39,530 nt of DNA, from contig DAIDGS010000004.1 of the NCBI GenBank assembly GCA_027459845.1, positions 1 through 39,530 on the forward strand, written 5' to 3'. The notes below the pieces were generated by a model. The model saw only the letters and a list, made by a program, of their open reading frames with translations. It did no database searches and had not been told where the DNA came from. The translations under genes and the position numbers were made by a program. This document shows, piece after piece, positions 9,803 to 17,463 of the stretch. Every line of letters starts with the position of its first letter. Within the stretch, counting starts at the first letter, position 1. The DNA is from Vulcanimicrobiota bacterium (GTDB lineage: Bacteria; Vulcanimicrobiota; Vulcanimicrobiia; Vulcanimicrobiales; Vulcanimicrobiaceae).

Positions 9803-10190
9803 CCGGCAGCACCGCGGTCGCCTCGATCTCGACCAGCGCCTCCGGTTCGATCAGCGCGCGCACCTCGACCGCCGTCATGGCCGGATAGTGCGCGCCGACC
9901 GCGCGCCGGTAGATCGCGCCGAGTGCAGCCAGATTGGCCAGGTAGGCGCGCCGGTCGGTCAGGTACCAGGTCAGGCGCACCAGATGTTCGGGACCGCCGC
10001 CGGCCGCGCGCAGGATCGCGACCACGTTCTCGAGCGCGCGTTCGCTCTGCGCCAGAAAGCCCGTGGCCAGCTCGTGCTGCGCGTTCCAGCCGATCTGCCC
10101 GGCGATCGCGAGCCAACGGCCCTCGGCCAGCACGCCGTTGGAGTAGCCGCTCGGGCGCGGCCAGCCGGGCGGGAGGATCGCTTCGTGCAC
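9792..10190 (-). CDS. RidA/YjgF family protein lacking the usual active-site arginine
   Basis: The 132-residue product has the RidA length and trimer-forming features: a GQIG-like motif (30-34), the helix SERALENVVAILRAAGG, and the C-terminal strand VEIEATAVLP. In canonical RidA imine/enamine deaminases an Arg sits in PARSxVEV. Here the equivalent stretch reads PAMTAVEV with Met105, so the protein falls in the Rid branches without that Arg and may not act on 2-aminoacrylate. The gene starts with GTG at 10190 and converges on the ligase gene, overlapping its 3' end by 11 bases. A role in removing the amino group of an amino-acyl-CoA intermediate is possible but inferred. Confidence 0.85.
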   Translation of the reverse strand: MHEAILPPGWPRPSGYSNGVLAEGRWLAIAGQIGWNAQHELATGFLAQSERALENVVAILRAAGGGPEHLVRLTWYLTDRRAYLANLAALGAIYRRAVGAHYPAMTAVEVRALIEPEALVEIEATAVLPATA

Positions 10191-10303
10191 GTCTCTCGCT
10201 TATGAGCGCGGGGGCGCACGTCCTGTGCGACTTTTCTAGGAGTTTGCGGACTGCAGCGCCAACCAAGGGCTAGCTTTTAGGCGCTTTGCGAAAGGAACCG
10301 CGC

Positions 10304-10675
10304 ATGGTCGGTCAACCTCCCACCGATACCCCGTTTGGCATGGAGCCGAACGTGGCTGCCGGACTCGCCTATCTCTTTCCGCTGATCGGCGGCATCGTGA
10401 TGCTGGCGGGCGGCGGTACCAATCGGCTGGTGCGCTGGGCGGCGGCGCAGTCGATCACCTGGGTGGTCGTCTACGTCGTCGCGCAGATCGCGGTCGGCAT
10501 CGTCTCGATGCTCCTGCACCTGTTCCTCGCGATGATGTTCGTCGGCTGGATTCTGTGGCTGGCGGCGTTCGTGATCTGGATCGCGACCACCATCGCCGGC
10601 TTCCAGGGCCGCGACGTGCGCATCCCGTGGATCGCGGGCATCACCGAATCGGTCTTCAAGGGTATCCTCGCCTAA
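10304..10675 (+). CDS. Small DUF4870-like membrane protein
   Basis: The product is 123 residues with three or four hydrophobic segments. The blocks GLAYLFPLIGGIVML and NRLVRWAAAQSI resemble the GLxxLxPxIG and FVRFHAxQSI motifs of DUF4870/Tic20-like small membrane proteins. The function of that family is unknown. The ATG is supported by an AAGGA ribosome binding site 7 bases upstream (10292-10296). The gene stands alone between divergent RidA and a convergent exported-protein gene whose stop is 10 bases away. Confidence 0.75.
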   Translation: MVGQPPTDTPFGMEPNVAAGLAYLFPLIGGIVMLAGGGTNRLVRWAAAQSITWVVVYVVAQIAVGIVSMLLHLFLAMMFVGWILWLAAFVIWIATTIAGFQGRDVRIPWIAGITESVFKGILA

Positions 10676-10685
10676 GCGACTGCGC

Positions 10686-11375
10686 TCAGGGCGACCACGC
10701 CTCGGGTAACGCCGCTGCGCGCGCACCGCTGGCGCGCCACACGTTGGCTGGCATCGTCTTGCCGTTGACCGCGTCGCGATAGGTGACGTCGATCAGCGTC
10801 CCGGCGCTTGCGGCCAGCGGAACGCTTCCGCCGTCGTCGCCCGTCCCGGCGCCGGCCAGCGCCGCGCTGCTGTCGTCGAGCGCGCCGGCCAGGGCCGCGT
10901 ACGGCGCAACGCGGAAGGTGCGAAAGAGTACGCGCCGGCTGCGCGCTCCCAGCGGTGCGCCGTTTGCGCCGCGCACCTGCACGGCGATCGTTGCGCCGAT
11001 GCGCCCCTCGTCGAAGACGTCGTTGCCTTGAAGGTAGGCGATGCAGCCGTCGTCGGCGCACGGCGTTGCGGTGGCGCTCGGCAGCGGCGCGAACGCGACG
11101 CTCGTGGTGGTCGAGAGCGCACATATCCCGGCGTGCGTCACCACGCACTGCGTGCTCGGCGTCGGCGGCGTCGGCGCGCCGGACGGATCGCCGCCGGCCG
11201 CGAGGCCTGCCGCCAGCGCGCGCTGCGCGTTCGCCGCTGCCGAATCCAGCCCTTGATGGAGCGCGGTCGCGACCTCGCGGCGCAGCAGCGCCTTAGCGAG
11301 CGCGTGGGCGCCGGTGGCTAGGGTCTCGGCCAGTGTCGCGAGCAGCATTAGTGCGAAGAGCGTGCGCAGCAGCAC
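10686..11375 (-). CDS. Exported protein, possible minor pilin/pilus-assembly component
   Basis: This 229-residue protein has one N-terminal hydrophobic helix (LLRTLFALMLLATLAETLATGAHAL) and an Ala/Thr/Gly-rich extracytoplasmic part with four cysteines (CVV, ICAL, PCADDGC). I see no recognised domain. It starts with GTG at 11375, one base after the stop of a pseudopilin-like gene, and so is probably co-transcribed. Context and the long N-terminal helix suggest a minor pilin or pilus accessory protein (PilX-like), but no proper prepilin cleavage motif is visible. Function remains open. Confidence 0.6.
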   Translation of the reverse strand: MLLRTLFALMLLATLAETLATGAHALAKALLRREVATALHQGLDSAAANAQRALAAGLAAGGDPSGAPTPPTPSTQCVVTHAGICALSTTTSVAFAPLPSATATPCADDGCIAYLQGNDVFDEGRIGATIAVQVRGANGAPLGARSRRVLFRTFRVAPYAALAGALDDSSAALAGAGTGDDGGSVPLAASAGTLIDVTYRDAVNGKTMPANVWRASGARAAALPEAWSP

Positions 11376-11376
11376 G

Positions 11377-11799
11377 CTACGGCGCGCCGGTTGGGGCGGG
11401 GGCGAGCGCGGGGACGATCACCGTCGAGCCGGGCAGCGGTGCGCGCGCGGCCAGCGTCGCGGCCAGGGTCACGCGCTCACCCGACGCGAGTGCGGTCGCC
11501 GTCACCACGGCGCGCGTCGAACCGTCGGGCGCGCCGATCACCGCCAAGTCGAGGCGTACCGGAACGGTCGTCGCCGACGGCAACGGTAGTGCGGTCGTCG
11601 CGCTGCGCGATACCAGCGTTGCGCCCTGATACTTCAGCACGTCGAGCGCCATCCGCAGTTCGTTGCGCGCCGCGGCGCGTAGTGCATCGCGCACCGGGTT
11701 GCCGCCTGCGGCATGCAGCGCGCTCGCACTCGCACCGAGTGCCGCGACGCCCAGGATGGCGACGAGCGCAGCGGCGACGGCGGCTTCGAGCAGATTCAC
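11377..11799 (-). CDS. Pseudopilin-like protein without a visible leader peptide
   Basis: From the GTG at 11799 the product is 140 residues and begins MNLLEAAVAAALVAILGVAALG. This matches the prepilin helix pattern, with Glu at mature position 5. The codon before the GTG encodes Gly, so the frame reads G-VNLLE as in a prepilin cleavage site. No start codon with a normal leader is evident upstream, where the frame runs through the acyltransferase gene. Either the GTG gives an uncleaved product that already starts at mature residue 1, or an unusual upstream start is used. The GTG overlaps the stop of the acyltransferase (GTGA). A structural role in a pilus or secretion apparatus is inferred. 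Confidence 0.6.
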   Translation of the reverse strand: MNLLEAAVAAALVAILGVAALGASASALHAAGGNPVRDALRAAARNELRMALDVLKYQGATLVSRSATTALPLPSATTVPVRLDLAVIGAPDGSTRAVVTATALASGERVTLAATLAARAPLPGSTVIVPALAPAPTGAP

Positions 11800-13007
11800 A
11801 CCGCAGGTGGTACCCGCGGCGCGCGCCGATGCGACCAGGGCTCGGGCAGCCGCAGCAGCGGGCGCTCGAACGCGTAGGTAAAGAGCGTCGCCTGCGCGAT
11901 CGTCGCGACGAGGGCCGTCCACGTATAGCGCACCTGCCAGCCGAAATCCAGATGGGGATCGCTGCCGCGGTACGGGGGAAGGTGGTGCGCGAGCAACTCG
12001 CGCGCGATCATCTGATGGTAGAGATAGAGGTTGTATGAAATCGCGGCCATGAAGCGCAGCACGGCGTTGTCGAGCAGCCAGGTCCACCAGCGCGGTCCGG
12101 TCAGCGCGCCGAAGGCGATCGCCGCGAATGCCATCCCGAGCAACGGGCGGCGATCCACCTGCCAAACGCCGGCCCACTGATCCACGAAGCGAAAGCCGTA
12201 CAGGCTCTCGAGCAAACCGATCGCCGCCAGGAACCCGAACGCCGCGAGCGCGGTGCCGACGAACTGCAGGCTGCGCGTCGGGCAGCGAACGCGCACGCCG
12301 ACGTAGGCGTACGCGCAGAGCATCCCGCAGGCGAAGATATCCAGATATCCGGGCAGGTTCTCTTCCCACTCGGTGAAGCGCGTGAAGTAGCAGCAGTGCA
12401 GCAGCGTGCTACGCCAGGCCCACGCGATCGCAACCATCGCCGCGAACGTGAGGATCGGCCGGCGCTTGAAGCACCACCATATCAGCGGAAAGAGCGCGTA
12501 GAACTCCACCTCCACCGCGAGCGTCCACAACACGCCGTTGATCGATCCGTAGGTGGCGTCGAACCAGGTATGGACGAAGAGCAGATGCGTCACCACGTCC
12601 CACGCGTTGGCACCGCCGGGTTGGTGCTGGGCGTAGCCGATCGCAAATGCCAGCGCAATCGAGAGCGCGTACGACGGCACGATCTTGAGCGCGCGTCGCC
12701 ACGCAAAGTGCCGCCACGACGGCGGCGGACCGGCGCTGGCCTGCGCGCGCAGAAACGGATACGCAATCACGAAGCCGCTGAGAAAGAAGAAGAGCAGCAC
12801 GCCCACGAAGCCGGTCTCGGGAACGAACTGCAACCACGGTACCGGCGCAGGTAACCACGAGATCTCCCAGACGTGGTACCACAGCACCAGCAGCACGGCC
12901 ACGCCGCGCAGTCCGTCGAGCGCACCGAGGCGCCGTGCTTCGTAAGAGGTACCGCTTGCCGCCACCCGCCCGAGATGCGTAGCCTCACCGTGGCCCCCCT
13001 GCCGCAT
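11796..13007 (-). CDS. Membrane acyltransferase 3 family (OafA/YrhL-like)
   Basis: This 403-residue polytopic protein has the acyltransferase-3 signature LDGLRGVAVLLVLWYH near the N-terminus, including the His used in acyl transfer. It is followed by FFFLSGFVIAYPF, RRALKIVPSYALS, WTLAVEVEFYALFPL and SYNLYLYHQ. These enzymes move acetyl or other acyl groups from acyl-CoA to extracytoplasmic glycans or lipids. There are about ten hydrophobic segments. It heads a minus-strand operon with a pseudopilin-like and an exported protein, and is divergent from the S9 peptidase gene with 47 bases between starts. The acceptor is unknown; a surface glycan or pilus glycan would suit the neighbours. Confidence 0.9.
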   Translation of the reverse strand: MRQGGHGEATHLGRVAASGTSYEARRLGALDGLRGVAVLLVLWYHVWEISWLPAPVPWLQFVPETGFVGVLLFFFLSGFVIAYPFLRAQASAGPPPSWRHFAWRRALKIVPSYALSIALAFAIGYAQHQPGGANAWDVVTHLLFVHTWFDATYGSINGVLWTLAVEVEFYALFPLIWWCFKRRPILTFAAMVAIAWAWRSTLLHCCYFTRFTEWEENLPGYLDIFACGMLCAYAYVGVRVRCPTRSLQFVGTALAAFGFLAAIGLLESLYGFRFVDQWAGVWQVDRRPLLGMAFAAIAFGALTGPRWWTWLLDNAVLRFMAAISYNLYLYHQMIARELLAHHLPPYRGSDPHLDFGWQVRYTWTALVATIAQATLFTYAFERPLLRLPEPWSHRRAPRVPPAV

Positions 13008-13054
13008 CGCGCGATTCGGCGGGGCGCTCGGGCCATGCAGCCGAAACCCGCCGC

Positions 13055-15124
13055 GTGAACCTGCACCCTCGGTTAGCGTGCGTCGCGCTCGGCGCGGCGG
13101 TCTTCCTCGCGGCGTTGCCGCCGCCGGCCGGCGCGCGTGCGTTGCGCGTGGTGCGTGCCGCCGACTACCGCAGGATCGTGCGCGTCGGCGATCCGGCGAT
13201 CGCTCCCGACGGTCGTCACGTCGCGCTGGTCGTCACGCGCGTGCGCTGGAACGCCGATCGTCGCCGCCGCGAGTTGATCTCGATCGACGTCGCGACCAAG
13301 GCGGTCAAGGTGCTCGCACGCGGTGGTGACGTTTCCAGCCCCGCCTATGCACCCGACGGCACGCAACTCGCCTTTCTCGCGACGCGTCCCCACGGCCGGC
13401 ACGACCAGGTGATGGTGATCCCGGCCGGTGGCGGCGCGATCCGGGCCGTGACCCGCGCCCCCGCCGGGGTCGACGCGTTCGCGTGGCGTCCCGACGGGCG
13501 GGCGTTCGCCTACGCGGCCGTCGATCCGCGCCCGCACCGCACGGGCGCCGCGCGCTTTCGCAATAGCTTCGTGTTCACCACCGAACCGATCGTGGCGCAC
13601 TCCAAGCCGCGCCCGGACCACCTCTTCGTCGTGGGAAGCGGCGGCGGCGCAGCGACGCAGCTCACCTTCGGCCCCGCGAGCGCGCTCGACTTTTCATGGT
13701 CGCCCGACGGCAAGCGCATCGCGCTCACGTTGGCGCCCGATGCGATCGCCAACGATAGCGCCTATTCGCACGTCGCGCTCCTCGACGTCGCCTCGAAGCG
13801 GCTGCGCGCGTTGACCGGCCGCAGCATGTGGGAGTTCGATCCCACCTTCTCGCCCGACGGAAGCAAGATCGCCTATCTGTATTCCGACGGCGATCCTCAA
13901 ATCGCGCCGACCGAGCTGTACGTGACCACCCCGCACGGTGGTCCTGGAACGGTGCTCGCGCCGGCGCTCGATCGTCCGGTCGGCGATGCCGTGTGGTCGC
14001 ACGGTGGGCGCAGTCTCATCGTCACGGCCCCCAGCGGCTTGACGAATGCGCTCTATCGCATTGCGCTCACCGGTCGCGTGCAACGGCTCGGCGTCGGAAA
14101 CGTCACGCCGGGCATTCCGCTGGTGACGACCGGCGGCGCCGCGACGCCGCCGTTGCGCGGCGCGCTGGCAAACGACGGCGCGCTGGCGTTTTCGGGCAGT
14201 TGGACGAACCGCGCGCCCGAGGCCTACGTGCGCTTGCCCGATGGCACGACGCGGCAGCTGACTTCAGTCAACGCGGCGCTCGATCGGATCGCCTGGGGCA
14301 GCGCTACGCGCATTCGCTTCGCCACCACCACCGGCACCCGCGGCGACGGCGTGCTTTACCGTCCGCCCGGCTTCGTGGCCGGTCGACGGTACCCGCTGGT
14401 GCTGTACGTCCACGGCGGGCCGGGCGATCCGACCCAACTGAGCTTCGACTTTTGGGCGCAACTGATGGCGGCACGCGGCTGGCTGGTGCTGCGCCCCAAC
14501 TATCGCGGCAGTCCCAATCTGGGCAGCGTCTATCAGCGCGCGATCTTCGACGATCCCGACGCCGGTCCGGGCGACGACCTGATGTCGGCGCTGCACGTGG
14601 TAGAGGCGCAGGGGATCGTCGATCCGGCGCGGATTGCGGTCTGCGGCTGGTCGTACGGCGGAATCATGGCCGCCTGGATGATCTCCAAGTATCACATCTG
14701 GAACTCGGCGGTGGTGGGCGCGTCGGTCAACGACTGGATCGCCGACTACGGCACCGCCGACGACAGTCTGGCCGACCGCGATCTGTTCCCCGGCTCGCCG
14801 TTCGTCGGCGACAACGCCGCACAGTGGCGCGCCGCCTCGGCCATCACCTACGCAGCCGACGTGACCACGCCGGTCTTGATCCTCTCCGATGTCGGCGACA
14901 ATCGCGATCCGTTCGCCACCTCGTCGATGTACTGGCGCGCGCTGCGCGACAACGGTAAGGATGCCACCCTGCGAGTCTGGCCGATTGCCGGCCACTTTCC
15001 GGACGATCCGGTTCGCACCGCCGACGTCTATCACTACTGGATCGCCTACCTGGCGGCGCACTTCACGCTGGGCGCGCTGCGTGCGACCGGCCACGTTCGG
15101 GCGCCGGCCCACGGTTTGCCTTGA
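13055..15124 (+). CDS. Secreted S9 family peptidase (acylaminoacyl/dipeptidyl peptidase-like)
   Basis: The 689-residue product starts at GTG 13055 with a signal peptide (ACVALGAAVFLAALPPPAGARA). The first two thirds hold WD40-like/TolB-like beta-propeller repeats with FSPDGSKIAYL and WSPDGKRIALT units. The last third is an alpha/beta-hydrolase domain. The catalytic triad is visible: Ser533 in GWSYGG, Asp615 in GDNRDP and His647 in AGHFPDD. S9 peptidases trim short peptides entering past the propeller. The protein probably works in the periplasm or outside the cell. Its stop codon lies inside the -35 box of the next promoter. Confidence 0.92.
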   Translation: MNLHPRLACVALGAAVFLAALPPPAGARALRVVRAADYRRIVRVGDPAIAPDGRHVALVVTRVRWNADRRRRELISIDVATKAVKVLARGGDVSSPAYAPDGTQLAFLATRPHGRHDQVMVIPAGGGAIRAVTRAPAGVDAFAWRPDGRAFAYAAVDPRPHRTGAARFRNSFVFTTEPIVAHSKPRPDHLFVVGSGGGAATQLTFGPASALDFSWSPDGKRIALTLAPDAIANDSAYSHVALLDVASKRLRALTGRSMWEFDPTFSPDGSKIAYLYSDGDPQIAPTELYVTTPHGGPGTVLAPALDRPVGDAVWSHGGRSLIVTAPSGLTNALYRIALTGRVQRLGVGNVTPGIPLVTTGGAATPPLRGALANDGALAFSGSWTNRAPEAYVRLPDGTTRQLTSVNAALDRIAWGSATRIRFATTTGTRGDGVLYRPPGFVAGRRYPLVLYVHGGPGDPTQLSFDFWAQLMAARGWLVLRPNYRGSPNLGSVYQRAIFDDPDAGPGDDLMSALHVVEAQGIVDPARIAVCGWSYGGIMAAWMISKYHIWNSAVVGASVNDWIADYGTADDSLADRDLFPGSPFVGDNAAQWRAASAITYAADVTTPVLILSDVGDNRDPFATSSMYWRALRDNGKDATLRVWPIAGHFPDDPVRTADVYHYWIAYLAAHFTLGALRATGHVRAPAHGLP

Positions 15125-15150
15125 CAAGCGCGGCACGGGTGTGGTTGCAT
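15121..15150 (+). promoter_or_regulatory. Sigma-70-type promoter of the aromatic amino acid operon
   Basis: A perfect -35 TTGACA (15121-15126) is followed after 18 bases by TTGCAT (15145-15150), preceded by an extended -10 TGG. The -10 is imperfect at its second position. Transcription would begin near 15157-15160, at or just before the ATG of the leader peptide, so the leader would be translated from a leaderless transcript. Confidence 0.55.
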
Positions 15151-15159
15151 GGCCTCACG

Positions 15160-15219
15160 ATGCGCGCTTCGTACGCCTATTGGTATCCCGCATGCCGTCC
15201 GCAGGGCCGGCGAGGGTAG
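15160..15219 (+). CDS. Aromatic-codon leader peptide (attenuator)
   Basis: A 19-codon frame encodes MRASYAYWYPACRPQGRRG and ends in TAG at 15217-15219. Three Tyr codons and one Trp codon fall within five positions (15172-15186). It is the only reading frame between the promoter and the terminator hairpin, and it sits just upstream of a fused prephenate dehydratase/DAHP synthase, AroH and TyrA. This is the classic arrangement of an amino-acid leader peptide whose ribosome stalls when charged Tyr or Trp tRNA is scarce. No ribosome binding site is seen, and start at the 5' end of the mRNA is inferred. No Phe codon is present. Confidence 0.65.
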   Translation: MRASYAYWYPACRPQGRRG

Positions 15220-15259
15220 CGTTTGCGCCGAAGGTCGAAGTACCGCACGAGCATCTGAC

Positions 15260-15289
15260 GCGAGCCCCCGCCCACCGGCGGGGGTTCGT
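15260..15289 (+). terminator. GC-rich hairpin, attenuator terminator
   Basis: An 8-bp perfect GC stem (15265-15272 with 15277-15284, loop CACC) extends outward by G-U, A-U, G-C and C-G pairs. The downstream tract TTCGTCGTTTCTT is only moderately U-rich, so termination may be partial. It lies 31 bases before the GTG of the fusion gene. Confidence 0.65.
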
Positions 15290-15319
15290 CGTTTCTTCGC
15301 AACGGGGACGAGAACGATC

Positions 15320-17086
15320 GTGACCATCGGAGTCTATCAAGGCGTTGAGGGCGCGCACTCGCAGTTGGTGCTGGCGCACTACCTGCGCGCGCTCGGGGAT
15401 GACGGCGGCGGCTTCGGCGTGCCGGCCTACCGGCAGCTCGCGACGGCGCTGATCGCGCAGCGCGCCGGCGTCGGCGTGTTGCCGATCGAAACGGCGATCG
15501 GCGGTACCGTGCGCGAAGCCTACGACGTGGTCGCCGAGTTCGAACTCGCACCGTACGCCGAGATTGCGTGGCGCACCGACCATCGGCTGCTCGGCGTGCG
15601 CGGCGCCGCGCTCGCCGGCGTGCGCGAGGTGCTGGCGCACCCATTGGTGCTCGCCGAGTGCGGGCACTTCTTGGCGGGATTGCGCGATGCGCGTGCGATT
15701 CCGTGCGAAGATACGGGAATCGCCGCGCGCGAGGTGGCGCGCGGCGGCAATCCGGCGGTTGCGGCGCTGGCGCCGGCCGCTGCGGCGGCGATCTACGATC
15801 TCGACGAACTGGCGCGCAACTGCGCCGACGATCCGGCAACCTACACGCGGTTCTTGGTGGTCGGGCCACCCGGCAGCGCCGCACCGCACGCGCGTGGCGA
15901 GGGATCGCGACGCAAGACCTCGCTGATCTTTGCGGTCGAGGAACGCGTCGGCTCGCTGGCGGCCGCGCTCGGCGCGCTGGCCAATCGCGGCATCAACGGC
16001 GACCGGCTCGACTCCAAGCCGCATCTGGGACACGGCACCGAGCGGCTGTTCTACGTCGACTTCGACGGCGACGTCGCCGACGCCAACGTCGCCGCGGCGC
16101 TACACGACCTTCGAGCGATTTGCAAGCAGACGGTCGTCATCGGCAGTTACGATGCGCACGCCGGTGCGCCGATCGGCGCGCCGGCCGATGCCCCACCGCC
16201 GCGTTCGGCCGCGGTGCGCGAGCGCGCGCCGCGCGCGCCGAGCGCCAACGGCAGTCCGTTTCCGCGCGTGGCGCGGACCGCCAATCCGCTCGGAAGCGTG
16301 GTGCGCGTCGGCGGGCTCACGGTCGGCGATGGAAGTTTTACGATCGTCGCCGGTCCGTGTTCGGTCGAGTCGCGCGAGCAGATCGTCGCGACCGCGCAGG
16401 CGGTGGCGGCACGCGGCGCCGCCATGCTGCGCGGCGGCGCCTTCAAGCCGCGCACCAGTCCGTACGCCTTTCAAGGCTTGGGCTGGGACGGCGTCGAGTT
16501 GCTCGCGGAGGCCGGGCGCGCGAGCGGTTTGCCGACCGTCAGCGAGGTGATGAGCATCGATCAGGTCGAGCGCATGGCCGCCCGGATCGACGTGCTGCAG
16601 ATCGGCGCGCGCAACATGCAGAACTTCGACTTGCTGCGCGCGGTCGGGCGCAGCGGCCGGCCGGTGTTGCTCAAGCGCGGCTTCGCCGCCACGATCGACG
16701 AGATGTTGGCCGCTGCCGAGTACATTCTCGCCGAGGGAAACCCCAACGTCATCCTGTGCGAACGCGGTATCCGCACCTTCGAACCGGCCACCCGGAACAC
16801 GCTCGATCTTTCGGCGGTGCCGGTGTTGCGCGAGCGCTCGCACCTTCCGGTGTTCGTCGATCCGAGTCACGGCGTCGGCGTCAGTCGCTGGGTTGCGCCG
16901 CTCTGTCGCGCGGCCAAGGCGGTCGGGGCGCACGGACTCTTGCTCGAAGTGCATCCCAATCCGAGCGAAGCCAAGAGCGACAAGGAACAGGCGCTGACGT
17001 TCGATGAGTTCGCGCAGGTCGTCGACGAACTGGAACGCATTCCGCTGCCGGATGCCCCGCGCGCGCATCCCGGTGCGTGGCGATGA
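15320..17086 (+). CDS. Prephenate dehydratase - ACT - DAHP synthase fusion protein
   Basis: One 588-residue frame joins two enzymes from opposite ends of Phe synthesis. Residues 2-195 are prephenate dehydratase: GVYQGVEGAHSQL at the N-terminus, a PIETAIGG variant of the PIENS motif, and the catalytic TRF motif (Thr176-Arg177-Phe178). Residues 199-277 form an ACT domain with DSKP (231-234) in place of the usual ESRP Phe-binding motif. After an Ala/Pro-rich linker comes a class I beta-type DAHP synthase (about 320-575): AGPCSVES (Cys347), FKPRTSPY, LLKRGF (Lys452), CERGIRTFE and VDPSHG (His517). The ACT domain sits where many DAHP synthases carry their regulatory domain, so Phe could control both activities. 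The GTG start follows the attenuator; the stop overlaps aroH. Confidence 0.92.
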   Translation: MTIGVYQGVEGAHSQLVLAHYLRALGDDGGGFGVPAYRQLATALIAQRAGVGVLPIETAIGGTVREAYDVVAEFELAPYAEIAWRTDHRLLGVRGAALAGVREVLAHPLVLAECGHFLAGLRDARAIPCEDTGIAAREVARGGNPAVAALAPAAAAAIYDLDELARNCADDPATYTRFLVVGPPGSAAPHARGEGSRRKTSLIFAVEERVGSLAAALGALANRGINGDRLDSKPHLGHGTERLFYVDFDGDVADANVAAALHDLRAICKQTVVIGSYDAHAGAPIGAPADAPPPRSAAVRERAPRAPSANGSPFPRVARTANPLGSVVRVGGLTVGDGSFTIVAGPCSVESREQIVATAQAVAARGAAMLRGGAFKPRTSPYAFQGLGWDGVELLAEAGRASGLPTVSEVMSIDQVERMAARIDVLQIGARNMQNFDLLRAVGRSGRPVLLKRGFAATIDEMLAAAEYILAEGNPNVILCERGIRTFEPATRNTLDLSAVPVLRERSHLPVFVDPSHGVGVSRWVAPLCRAAKAVGAHGLLLEVHPNPSEAKSDKEQALTFDEFAQVVDELERIPLPDAPRAHPGAWR

Positions 17087-17463
17087 ACGCGCCGCGCGTA
17101 CGCGGGGTGCGCGGCGCGATCGCCGTCGACGCCGACACCGCCGAGGCGATCGCGGCGGCTACTCAGCGCCTACTGCGCGCGATGCTCGAGCGCAATCGCC
17201 TCGACCTCGACGACGTCGCCTCGGCGCTCTTCAGCCTCACGCCGGATCTGCGCGCGGCCTTTCCGGCACACGCCGCGCGCGCGATCGGTTGGTCGCACGT
17301 CCCGATGTTGCACTGCACCGAAGTCGACGTGCCGGGCGCGCTACCGCGGTGCATTCGCGTGCTGCTCCACGTGACGACCGCGTTACGCCCCGATGAAATC
17401 GCGCACGTCTATCTCGACGGCGCCGCGGTCTTGCGACCCGACTTGACGGGCGCCCAGGCGTGA
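17083..17463 (+). CDS. aroH: Chorismate mutase, AroH type
   Basis: The 126-residue product matches the trimeric Bacillus-type monofunctional chorismate mutase along its length. Key blocks are RGVRGAIAVDADTAEAI, the NRLDLDDVASALFSLTPDL stretch, ARAIGWSHVPMLH, and the C-terminal CIRVLLHV and HVYLDGAAVLRPDL. It converts chorismate to prephenate, the substrate of the enzymes encoded on both sides. The ATG overlaps the fusion-gene stop (ATGA), and its own stop overlaps the tyrA start (GTGA), so the three genes are tightly coupled. AroH enzymes are usually not feedback regulated, so control would rest on the fusion protein and the attenuator. Confidence 0.93.
   Translation: MNAPRVRGVRGAIAVDADTAEAIAAATQRLLRAMLERNRLDLDDVASALFSLTPDLRAAFPAHAARAIGWSHVPMLHCTEVDVPGALPRCIRVLLHVTTALRPDEIAHVYLDGAAVLRPDLTGAQA

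Larger units (their letters stand above)
15160..15289 (+). promoter_or_regulatory. Candidate transcription attenuator of the pheA/aroF-aroH-tyrA operon
   Basis: The leader RNA can form two exclusive pairings. The terminator arm CCCCCGCC (15265-15272) pairs with GGCGGGGG (15277-15284). The same arm can instead pair with GGCGAGGG (15209-15216), with a single A-C mismatch. That segment overlaps the last codons of the leader peptide. A ribosome stalled at the Tyr/Trp codons would leave it free and prevent termination; a ribosome reaching the stop codon would cover it and allow the terminator to form. Structure was worked out by eye. Confidence 0.6.

Noticed and set aside
10199-10303. Promoter candidate for the DUF4870-like gene (TTGCGG and TAGCTT)
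   Set aside because: Spacing of 21 bases is too long and both boxes are weak.
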